Below the pieces are notes generated by a model. That model had not been told where the DNA came from and made no database searches. It saw only the letters and a list, made by a program, of their open reading frames with translations. DNA of 5,432 nucleotides, taken from assembly GCA_021798135.1 (NCBI GenBank), contig JAJZYI010000233.1, forward strand, positions 1-5,432, given 5' to 3'. Below, in pieces: positions 1 to 5,393 of the stretch (position 1 is its first letter; every line of letters starts with the position of its first letter). The position numbers were made by a program, and so were the translations under genes. The DNA comes from Actinomycetes bacterium (lineage in GTDB: Bacteria; Actinomycetota; Acidimicrobiia; Acidimicrobiales; UBA8190).

Positions 1-135
1 CCGGGACCGGGAGCCCGCCGACCGGAGCCGGAGGGCGGGCAGGCGGCGTCACCGGCGGGCCAGCCGGCGGGCGGGAACCGGCGGCCACCGTGCAGGGCCG
101 GCTCGCGCACGGCGAGCAGCGGGCGGTGTCGATGA
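1..135 (+). other. Left flank; possible 3' tail of an upstream operon gene
   Basis: This G/P/A-rich stretch precedes the permease. Frame 1 is open from the window edge and ends in a TGA at 133-135, overlapping the permease ATG at 132 in an ATGA arrangement typical of translationally coupled actinobacterial operons. That would make it the low-complexity C-terminal tail of an upstream protein, perhaps the periplasmic adaptor or substrate-binding partner of the ABC system; that identity is a guess. Against it, frame 1 uses poor codons near its end (TGC, AGG, TGT, CGA), while frame 3, the permease frame, is also open to the window edge and has better third positions from about 75. The region could therefore be a longer permease N-terminus instead. 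No promoter or Shine-Dalgarno sequence is evident. Confidence 0.25.
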
Positions 136-1244
136 CGGGGCTGGCCCTCGGCAACATCTGGGCCAAGAAGGCGCGGTCGATCGGGCTGGCCTTCGCCGTG
201 GCCGTCGCCGTCATGACCGTCGTGACGCTCACCGTCGTCAGCCGCGGGCTGCAGGCGTCGGCGGCGGCGGTGCTCACGGTGGGCAAGGCGGACTTCACCG
301 TCGCCCAGAAGGGCGTCGCCGAGATCCTCTACAGCAACCTGGACCAGCACGAGCTGCAGGAGGTCCGGACGACGCCGGGGGTCAAGAGCGCGGTGGGCGT
401 GCTCCTCGAGACCGAGAAGATCAACGCCGCCACCCCGCTCTTCCTGGAGATCGGCATCGCGCCGAGCGACCTGGCCGCCTTCGGGGTCACGGTGGTCGCC
501 GGCCGCCCGTACGGGGCCGACGCGTCGCACGAGATGATGATGGGCTGGCGGGCGGCGCAGAACTTCGGCGTCCACGTCGGCAGCACCTTCCGGGCCAACG
601 GCACCGTCAACAAGGTGGTGGGGATCTACTCCACGGGCATCTCGTTCGGCGACCTCGGCTCGATGTTCCCGCTCCCCGCGGTGCAGGCGTACAACCGGGT
701 GCCGGGGGCCGTCACGCTGATCTTCGTCAAGGTGGACCGGGGCGTGCCGATCCCGACCGTCGAGCGGCGCATCACCAGCGCCCATCCCGAGATGACCACC
801 ATCCGGACGGCTTCGCAGTTCGGCAGGGCGGACCGCAACCTGGTCTTCCTGCAGGCCGCCACGACGGGCAGCACGATCCTGGCCATCGTGATCGGTGCCG
901 TCATCGTCGGCAACGCCATGCTGCTGTCGCTGTTCGAGCGCACCAGGGAGTTCGGGCTGCTGCGCGCCGTGGGGTGGTCGCGTCCACGGGTCGTGTCGCT
1001 GCTGCTGGCCGAGGGGGTGGTGCTCGGGGTCGCCGGGGCGGCGTTCGGTGTGGGCCTGTCGTTCCTGGCCACGGCCGTCCTGGAGACCCTTCCCCAGCTC
1101 CGCGGGGTGCTCCAGGCCTCGTACTCGCCCGACGCCTTCGCCCGCGGCCTCTACACCGGCCTCGGCATGACGGTCCTCGGCACCCTCTACCCGGCCCTGC
1201 GGGCCGCGTCGCTCAGCCCGCTGCGCGCGCTCAGCCATGAGTAG
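132..1244 (+). CDS. FtsX-like (MacB/LolC-type) ABC transporter permease
   Basis: Membrane subunit of an ABC system of the MacB/LolCDE/FtsX class, which uses cytoplasmic ATP hydrolysis to drive movements of a large extracytoplasmic domain for export or lipoprotein/envelope work. Numbering from ATG 132 (370 aa): a short basic N-terminus (IWAKKARS), TM1 about 17-38, an extracytoplasmic domain of about 200 residues (39-241), TM2 242-267, TM3 288-316 and TM4 337-357. The family-typical cytoplasmic loop ERTREFGLLRAVGWSR (269-284) contacts the ATPase, and the C-terminal YPALRAASLSPLRAL (353-367) is the standard FtsX ending. Length is normal for a single four-helix unit. The start was chosen because family members begin with a short 'LALxNIW' type N-terminus and because of the ATGA overlap. 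An in-frame GTG at 90 would add 14 residues, and neither start has a good Shine-Dalgarno. The ATPase gene follows at once. Substrate unknown. Confidence 0.93.
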   Translation: MTGLALGNIWAKKARSIGLAFAVAVAVMTVVTLTVVSRGLQASAAAVLTVGKADFTVAQKGVAEILYSNLDQHELQEVRTTPGVKSAVGVLLETEKINAATPLFLEIGIAPSDLAAFGVTVVAGRPYGADASHEMMMGWRAAQNFGVHVGSTFRANGTVNKVVGIYSTGISFGDLGSMFPLPAVQAYNRVPGAVTLIFVKVDRGVPIPTVERRITSAHPEMTTIRTASQFGRADRNLVFLQAATTGSTILAIVIGAVIVGNAMLLSLFERTREFGLLRAVGWSRPRVVSLLLAEGVVLGVAGAAFGVGLSFLATAVLETLPQLRGVLQASYSPDAFARGLYTGLGMTVLGTLYPALRAASLSPLRALSHE

Positions 1245-1260
1245 GGGCCGCTCAGCCATG
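1228..1260 (+). repeat. 12-bp direct repeat carrying both candidate ATPase start codons
   Basis: The 12-mer CGCTCAGCCATG occurs at 1228-1239 and again at 1249-1260, exactly 21 bp (seven codons) apart. Each copy ends in an ATG, and both ATGs are in the ATPase frame. A related GCTCAGCC lies at 1211-1218. The permease stop TAG (1242-1244) sits between the copies. This looks like the remnant of a small tandem duplication that copied the translation start. Confidence 0.6.
1243..1247 (+). promoter_or_regulatory. Candidate Shine-Dalgarno for the ATPase
   Basis: AGGGG ends 10 nt before the ATG at 1258 and overlaps the permease stop codon. It is the only purine-rich site near either candidate ATG. 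It supports 1258 over 1237, although coupling from the overlapping permease could also serve 1237. Confidence 0.4.
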
Positions 1261-1992
1261 GGCAGGGGCACGGCCGTCACGGCCGAGGCGCCGCCGGGCC
1301 GCTCGGGGCTCGCCGTCGAGACCCGCGGGCTGACCAAGGTGTACGAGGGCGCGCTGGGCCCCGCGCTGGACGGGGTCGACCTCAGCGTGGCCCGCGGGGA
1401 GCTGGTGGCGATCACCGGCCCGTCCGGGTGCGGCAAGTCGACCCTCCTGCACCTCCTGGCCGCCCTCGACGCGCCGACGAGCGGCACCATCGTGGTGGAC
1501 GGCCACGACCTCGCCAACCTGCGCGACGCCGACGCCTACCGGCGCGAGGAGGTCGGGCTGGTCTTCCAGCTGCACAACCTGCTCCCGCGGCTGTCGGTCC
1601 TGGAGAACGTCGAGATCGCCATGATGGGCACCGGGCTGTCTCGTGCCGAGCGGGCGGCGCGGGCGCGCGAGCTGCTCGCCGGCGTGGACCTCGCCGGGCG
1701 CGAGCGCCGCCGGCCGACCGAGCTGTCGGGAGGGGAGCGGCAGCGTGTCGCGATCGCGCGGGCTCTCGCCAACGAGCCGGCGGTGCTGCTGGCCGACGAG
1801 CCGACCGGCAACCTCGACTCGGCGTCGGTCGGCAACGTGCTGCGGATGTTCGCCCGGGTCAGGGAGGAACGCGGCACGACCGTGCTCCTGGTCACGCACG
1901 ACCCGTCGGTGGCGGCGACCGCCGAGCGGATCGTCACCATGCGTGACGGGAGGATCGTCGGCGAGGACTCGCCGGCTCGGGCGCACCCCTGA
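1258..1992 (+). CDS. ABC transporter ATP-binding protein (LolD/MacB type)
   Basis: Cytoplasmic ATPase that should dimerise and power the FtsX-like permease encoded just upstream. All nucleotide-binding motifs are intact. Numbering from ATG 1258 (244 aa): Walker A GPSGCGKST at 54-62, Q-loop glutamine 104 in VFQLHNLLP, signature LSGGERQR at 156-163, Walker B VLLADEP at 176-182 with catalytic Glu181, D-loop GNLD at 184-187, and switch His214 in VTHD. The conserved fold begins near residue 18 and the length is normal for the family. The start is uncertain: ATG 1237 adds seven residues, overlaps the permease stop by 8 bp and uses poorer codons (AGT, AGG, TCA), while ATG 1258 has AGGGG upstream. 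Either way the two genes are contiguous and almost certainly co-transcribed. The substrate cannot be read from the ATPase. Confidence 0.95.
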   Translation: MGRGTAVTAEAPPGRSGLAVETRGLTKVYEGALGPALDGVDLSVARGELVAITGPSGCGKSTLLHLLAALDAPTSGTIVVDGHDLANLRDADAYRREEVGLVFQLHNLLPRLSVLENVEIAMMGTGLSRAERAARARELLAGVDLAGRERRRPTELSGGERQRVAIARALANEPAVLLADEPTGNLDSASVGNVLRMFARVREERGTTVLLVTHDPSVAATAERIVTMRDGRIVGEDSPARAHP

Positions 1993-2012
1993 GCGCCGGG
2001 CGTGCCCCTGGG
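1979..2012. repeat. Imperfect 15-bp direct repeat across the ATPase stop
   Basis: Positions 1979-1993 and 1998-2012 match at 12 of 15 bases (GGGCG, two differences, CCCCTG, one difference, G), offset by 19 bp. The first copy contains the TGA stop of the ATPase gene. It may be an old tandem duplication, or chance in G+C-rich DNA. Confidence 0.35.
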
Positions 2013-2066
2013 TCTGGGCGCGGGCGGGCCTTCGGCGGGTGTGGTGTGGCGGTGGAGCGGGTGCGG
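1993..2066. other. Convergent intergenic gap between ATPase and histidine kinase
   Basis: This 74-bp G+C-rich gap lies between two genes that end towards each other, where a bidirectional terminator would be expected. I see only weak stems, such as GGCGC / GCGCC at 1980-1984 and 1993-1997 with an 8-nt loop spanning the ATPase stop, and no T-run on either strand. Termination here is therefore either Rho-dependent or uses a signal I cannot recognise. The ends of the gap contain short direct repeats (1979-2012 and 2048-2082). Confidence 0.5.
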
Positions 2067-2082
2067 TCAGGCGGTGGAGCGG
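2048..2082. repeat. 13-bp direct repeat flanking the kinase stop
   Basis: GGCGGTGGAGCGG occurs at 2048-2060 and 2070-2082, offset by 22 bp. On the - strand the right copy encodes the last residues of the histidine kinase (its Ser-Thr-Ala end), and the left copy lies just beyond the TGA at 2067-2069. The repeat has the appearance of a slippage duplication at the gene end. Confidence 0.5.
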
Positions 2083-4094
2083 TGCTCGCCCGGGCGGGCC
2101 AGCGGCACCGACCAGCGCAGCTCCGTCCCCCCGGTGTCCGGAGACCGCAGCCCCATGTCCCCGCCGAGGTCCCGAGCGCGTGACCGCAGGTTGTCCAGGC
2201 CGCTGCGCCGGGTGGTGGTCCCGAGGCCCACGCCGTTGTCGGAGACGGTGAGGACGGCCGAGCGCTCCTCCGCCCGGAGCTCCACCACCACGCGCGTCGC
2301 CGCCGCGTGGCGTGCGGCGTTGGACAGCGCCTCGCGGGCGACGGCGAGCAGGTGGGGCCGGAGGTGGCCCGGCAGCGACTCGACGGGCCCGGCGAACCGG
2401 AGCTCCGGCTCGAACCCGAGCTGGCCCGTGGTGGACGCCGCGAGCTGCAGCAGCTCGGCGCGCAGGCCGCTCGCCTGCTGCTGGCGGGTGGACTGCAGCG
2501 AGAAGATCGCCGTCCGGATCCGGGCGATCGTGGCGTCGAGCTCGTCGATGCTGCTGTTGATCGCCTCGGCGGTCTGCTCGTCGGCCACCATGGGCAGGGC
2601 GGACTGCAGGCGCATGCCGGTCGCGAACAGGGACTGGATGACGTGGTCGTGGAGGTCTCGGGCGATGCGCGCCCGGTCGTCGGCCAGCAGCGAGTGCGTC
2701 TCGCGCGCCCGGGCCTGCGCCAGGCGGACGGCCAGGCCCAGCTGGTCCGCCAGGCCCTGCACGAGGGCGCGGGCGTCAGGCTGGGGGTCGCCGCCCAGCA
2801 CGCTCAGGACGAGCGCGCCGGACGACGCGTCCGGCGCGCGCAGCGGTGCGACGACCACGTGCCCGCCGTGGTCGTCGAGGACCTCGGCGAGCGCCGCGGG
2901 CAGCGGGGCCTGCCGGACGTCGGGGTAGACCGCCAGCTCCCGCCCCCGCACCATCGACCGCAGCTGCTCGCCATCGACGGGGACCACCGGCCCGTCGGCC
3001 GGGTGAGCGACCCCCAGATCCTCCCAGTTGGCCGACGGGTCGAGGGCGAGCACCACCTGGCACGGTCCGAGCGCGGCGCGCAGGTGCTCCGCCGCCAGCC
3101 CCAGGCACTCCGTGAGCCCTGCTCCCGAGAGCAGGGCGAGGCGCACCTCGGCGGTCGACTCCAGCCACCGCTCGCGCCAGAGCAGCGCGGACTCCATGGC
3201 CTTGCGCTCGGTGATGTCGCGGGCGAAGAGCGAGAAGCCGATGCCGTGCTCGTCGGGTGCCTGGACCCGCGAGACCGAGAAGGCCACGTCGAGCAGGTCG
3301 CCGCTCGCCGTCAGCCACCGGGTGTCGCTCGCCGCGTTCGGCTTGCCGTCCATGGCCCGGGCCATCTGCTCCTCGAGCCACGAGGACTCCTCCTCGGGAA
3401 CGAGCACGCTGATGTGCCGGCCGAGGATGGCGTCGTCCTCGTAGCCGAACATCTTGGCCGCACCGGCGTTCCACGTGAGGACGAGGCCGTCGTCGCCGAT
3501 GGTGATGATGCCGTCCGCCGACGACTGGACGATGGCGGCCAGCCGGGCCTGGTCGGCGGCGGCTGCCATCCGCTCGCTGATGTCGCGCACCGCCCCAACG
3601 ACGAGCAGCCGGTCGGCCCCGGCGACCGGTGACAGGCTGACGTCGATGGGGAACTCCGAACCGTCGCTGCGCCGGCCGGAGAGCTCCAGCCCCGTGCCCA
3701 TCGCCCTGGTGGCGGGCGCCGCCGCGTACTCGCTTCGGTTCGACCGGTGCCGGGTGCGGAACCGCTCGGGAACCAGCACCTCGAGCGCCCTGCCGACCAT
3801 GGTGCCGGCCTCGTAGCCGAACAGGGTCTCGGCGTTGGCGTTGGCGGCGACGATCTGCCCGTCGGCGTCGACGACGACGGCGGCGTCGGGGATGACCGAC
3901 AGGATCATGTCGAGCAGCTCGCTGGACGGGTTGGGCACGCCCCGCACGTCGGCCGCCGCGGCGTCGCTGTCGGCCGCCGGCGGGTCGGAGCCCGCCCCGC
4001 CGGAGCGCCCGAGGCCGGGTCCTCGCTCGGGCTCGCCCTTCGTGCTGCCGGCGGACGCGCTCGGCACGACCGTCTCGGACCTTCCGTCTGCCAC
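2067..4094 (-). CDS. PAS-PAS-GAF sensor histidine kinase, HisKA_3 (DevS/NarX-like)
   Basis: Two-component sensor kinase expected to phosphorylate a LuxR/NarL-type response regulator. Numbering from GTG 4094 (675 aa): low-complexity G/S/A/P/E-rich N-terminus (1-55), PAS1 about 58-176, PAS2 about 180-296, GAF about 310-463, then a HisKA_3 dimerisation segment with RIARDLHDHVIQSLF. His482 is the phospho-acceptor, and the HDxxxQ pattern (His482, Asp483, Gln487) is the one associated with added phosphatase activity. HATPase_c follows: N-box EALSNAARHA with Asn592, G1 DNGVG at 619-623, G2 region SGLDNLRSR from about 631, and GGT at 655-657. No membrane segment or signal peptide is seen, so it should be cytosolic and sense an internal cue; the ligand cannot be told. 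The two PAS domains resemble each other (MVGRALEVLVPE and ILGRHISVLVPE). A TTG at 4130 extends the frame by 12 codons but is better read as the -35 box of the gene's promoter. No response regulator is in the window. Confidence 0.93.
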   Translation of the reverse strand: MADGRSETVVPSASAGSTKGEPERGPGLGRSGGAGSDPPAADSDAAAADVRGVPNPSSELLDMILSVIPDAAVVVDADGQIVAANANAETLFGYEAGTMVGRALEVLVPERFRTRHRSNRSEYAAAPATRAMGTGLELSGRRSDGSEFPIDVSLSPVAGADRLLVVGAVRDISERMAAAADQARLAAIVQSSADGIITIGDDGLVLTWNAGAAKMFGYEDDAILGRHISVLVPEEESSWLEEQMARAMDGKPNAASDTRWLTASGDLLDVAFSVSRVQAPDEHGIGFSLFARDITERKAMESALLWRERWLESTAEVRLALLSGAGLTECLGLAAEHLRAALGPCQVVLALDPSANWEDLGVAHPADGPVVPVDGEQLRSMVRGRELAVYPDVRQAPLPAALAEVLDDHGGHVVVAPLRAPDASSGALVLSVLGGDPQPDARALVQGLADQLGLAVRLAQARARETHSLLADDRARIARDLHDHVIQSLFATGMRLQSALPMVADEQTAEAINSSIDELDATIARIRTAIFSLQSTRQQQASGLRAELLQLAASTTGQLGFEPELRFAGPVESLPGHLRPHLLAVAREALSNAARHAAATRVVVELRAEERSAVLTVSDNGVGLGTTTRRSGLDNLRSRARDLGGDMGLRSPDTGGTELRWSVPLARPGEHRSTA

Positions 4095-4101
4095 TGTCCT
4101 C

Positions 4102-4130
4102 AGGCTATGCCGCGCGGCGACCTGCGGCAA
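4102..4130 (-). promoter_or_regulatory. Predicted housekeeping-type promoter of the histidine kinase, giving a leaderless mRNA
   Basis: On the - strand, TTGCCG (4130-4125) is followed after exactly 17 nt by TAGCCT (4107-4102), matching an actinobacterial TTGnnn / TAnnnT pattern. Seven bases (GAGGACA) separate the -10 box from the GTG at 4094, so transcription would begin at or beside the start codon, as in leaderless actinobacterial genes. The local drop in G+C and in third-position G+C over 4090-4110 fits a non-coding promoter. GAGG also sits 3 nt before the GTG, which could act as a short-spaced Shine-Dalgarno if the transcript starts further upstream. Confidence 0.6.
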
Positions 4131-4160
4131 CGCGTTCGGCGTTCCCGGCTCGGCGAGCGC

Positions 4161-4175
4161 GCACCCGCGGTGTGC
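4161..4175. promoter_or_regulatory. 15-bp imperfect palindrome upstream of the kinase promoter
   Basis: GCACCCGCGGTGTGC is an inverted repeat about the centre base 4168 with one mismatched pair (4165/4171). It lies about 30 bp upstream of the kinase -35 box and within the 126-bp gap between the dehydrogenase stop and the kinase start. It could be an operator, but short near-palindromes are common in DNA this rich in G+C. Confidence 0.25.
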
Positions 4176-4220
4176 GACGCGGGCGGGCCGGCGCCGGGAG
4201 CGGGCCGCCGCACCACCGGG

Positions 4221-5255
4221 TCACCGGGTCGAGCCCGATCCGTAGGGCGTGACCAGCACGGCGGCGCCGGTCACGCGGTCGTGCGCGAGGTCGGCGAGGG
4301 CGCGATCGGCCTGGTCCAGGGGGTAGGGCACGGCCGAGACCCGGATGCCGATCTCGGCTGCGCGGGCGAGGAGCTCCTCGCCGTCGCGGCGGGTGTTGGC
4401 GGTGACGCTGCGCAGCTCCCGCTCCTGGAACAGGTGGCGCTCGTAGTCCAGCGTGGGGATGTCGGTCAGGTGGATCCCGGCGACGGCGAGCACGCCGCCT
4501 CGGTCGAGCGCCTGGAGCGCCGGCGGCACCAGGGTGCCGACGGGGGCGAACAGGATGGCCGCGTCGAGCGGCTCGGGCGGCGGGTCGCCGTCGTCGCCGA
4601 CGCTGGCGGCGCCGAGCTCGAGCGCCAGTGCCCGGGCCTCGGGCGAGCGGGTCAGCACGTGGACCCTGGTGCCTTCGGCCATCGCCACCTGCGCCGTCAG
4701 GTGGGCCGACCCGCCGAACCCGTAGATCCCGAGCCGGCCACCGGGTGGGCACTGGGACCGGCGCAGCGCCCGGTAGCCGATGATCCCGGCGCACAGCAGC
4801 GGCGCCGCCTCCGCGTCGCTGAACGTGTCGGGGAGGGCATAGGCGAAGGCCTCGTCGACCACGGCGTGCTCGGCGTACCCGCCGTCCACGTCCCACCCGG
4901 TGAAGCGGGGGTCCAGGCAGAGGTTCTCGCGGCCGGTGGTGCAGAACCGGCACCGGCCACAGGCGCGCGCCAGCCAGGGCACGCCGATCCGGTCGCCGAT
5001 CCCGAAGCGCGTGCTGCCCTCGCCCAGGGCGTCGACGACGCCGACGACCTCGTGGCCGGGGACGACGCGCGGCCGGCGTGGCGCCAGGTCGCCTTCGGCC
5101 AGGTGGAGGTCGGTCCGGCACACGCCGCAGGCCCGGACCCGCACCCGGACCTGGCCCGGACCGGGGTCGGGGACGTCGCGCTCCTCGAGCCGCAGCGGCC
5201 CGCCGTCCACCGGACCGGGAACGTCGACGACCCAGGCCTGCATCGTCGTCGCCAT
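4221..5255 (-). CDS. Zinc-dependent medium-chain alcohol dehydrogenase
   Basis: Cytosolic MDR-superfamily enzyme that should interconvert a primary alcohol and its aldehyde with a nicotinamide cofactor. At 344 aa it has family-normal length. The catalytic zinc ligands are all present: Cys46 in CGVCRTDLH, His68 with Glu69 in VVPGHEVVG, and Cys155 in LLCAGIIGYRAL. The structural zinc lobe has four cysteines in CGRCRFCTTGRENLC (99, 102, 105, 113). The Rossmann turn is GFGGSA (179-184). After the second strand (VHVLTRS, 198-204) the usual NAD-selecting acidic residue is replaced by Thr202-Arg203, hinting at NADP(H) preference; this is inference. The ATG at 5255 is chosen because GAGGAGGG ends 3 nt upstream; a second in-frame ATG at 5243 is too far from it. 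It is the first gene on this strand ahead of the histidine kinase, 126 bp away. Exact substrate unknown; a related quinone or aldehyde reductase role is possible. Confidence 0.94.
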   Translation of the reverse strand: MATTMQAWVVDVPGPVDGGPLRLEERDVPDPGPGQVRVRVRACGVCRTDLHLAEGDLAPRRPRVVPGHEVVGVVDALGEGSTRFGIGDRIGVPWLARACGRCRFCTTGRENLCLDPRFTGWDVDGGYAEHAVVDEAFAYALPDTFSDAEAAPLLCAGIIGYRALRRSQCPPGGRLGIYGFGGSAHLTAQVAMAEGTRVHVLTRSPEARALALELGAASVGDDGDPPPEPLDAAILFAPVGTLVPPALQALDRGGVLAVAGIHLTDIPTLDYERHLFQERELRSVTANTRRDGEELLARAAEIGIRVSAVPYPLDQADRALADLAHDRVTGAAVLVTPYGSGSTR

Positions 5256-5258
5256 CGG

Positions 5259-5266
5259 CCCTCCTC
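5259..5266 (-). promoter_or_regulatory. Strong Shine-Dalgarno of the alcohol dehydrogenase
   Basis: GAGGAGGG on the - strand ends 3 nt before the ATG at 5255; its GGAGG core leaves 4 nt. It is the best ribosome binding site in the window and fixes the dehydrogenase start. Confidence 0.8.
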
Positions 5267-5314
5267 GCCGCTCGTCGGTGGCCGCCGCTGCCGGCTGCCT
5301 TTGTTGCCCCGGCC

Positions 5315-5320
5315 ACGGTA
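5315..5320 (-). promoter_or_regulatory. Candidate -10 box of the alcohol dehydrogenase promoter
   Basis: TACCGT on the - strand fits TAnnnT and would place the transcription start near 5308, leaving a leader of about 50 nt before the dehydrogenase ATG. It starts one base after the heptamer array, so any -35 element must lie inside the repeats. At a 17-nt spacing the -35 hexamer would be GGCGAA, not a TTGACA-like sequence, so the promoter may use another sigma factor, need an activator, or not be real. Confidence 0.35.
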
Positions 5321-5321
5321 G

Positions 5322-5393
5322 CGTTCGCCGTTCGCCGTTCGCCGTTCGCCGTTCGCCGTTCGCCGTTCGCCGTTCGCCGTTCGCCGTTCGCCG
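5322..5393. repeat. Perfect 7-bp tandem repeat, ten copies
   Basis: The heptamer CGTTCGC is repeated ten times without a mismatch over 5322-5391, plus two further matching bases (5392-5393). On the - strand the unit reads GCGAACG. It is bounded on the left by a TAG on the + strand (5319-5321) and by the candidate dehydrogenase -10 box, and on the right by unrelated G+C-rich sequence. No start codon occurs in the array on the + strand and no gene can be traced through it. Three units span 21 bp, about two helical turns. Perfect identity of all copies implies recent expansion by slippage. Confidence 0.97.

Noticed and set aside
1252..1986. A 244-codon - strand frame opposite the ATPase
   Set aside because: The + strand carries every ABC motif in order; the antisense product is R/H/P/G-rich with no domain.
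1980..1997. Hairpin GGCGC / GCGCC as a terminator of the ABC operon
   Set aside because: The stem is only 5 bp with an 8-nt loop, includes the stop codon and has no following T-run.
2780..2900. Heme-binding GAF domain by analogy with DosS/DosT
   Set aside because: The GAF has two histidines (DDHGGH) just before the strand VVVAPLR, but aligning that strand by eye with what I recall of DosS puts neither at the proximal heme histidine, so heme binding is not supported.
2307..3632. A 441-codon open frame on the + strand opposite the histidine kinase
   Set aside because: It is a mirror of the kinase codons, rich in R, G, Q and A, with no motif and no ribosome binding site.
4095..4130. TTG 4130 as the start of the histidine kinase
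   Set aside because: The TTG fits a -35 box with a 17-nt spacer to TAGCCT, lacks a properly spaced Shine-Dalgarno, and precedes codons with atypical third positions; GTG 4094 is preferred.
3747..5321. A 524-codon open frame on the + strand opposite the dehydrogenase and the kinase N-terminus
   Set aside because: It runs antisense to two proteins with complete catalytic motifs, has a low-complexity G/A/R/V/D composition and shows no recognisable domain. Long antisense frames are expected where third positions are nearly all G or C.
5322..5393. The heptamer array as a CRISPR array or as protein-coding repeat
   Set aside because: There are no spacers and the unit is only 7 bp. The + strand array has no start codon and is cut off on the left by a TAG, and the - strand frames through it link to no recognisable gene.
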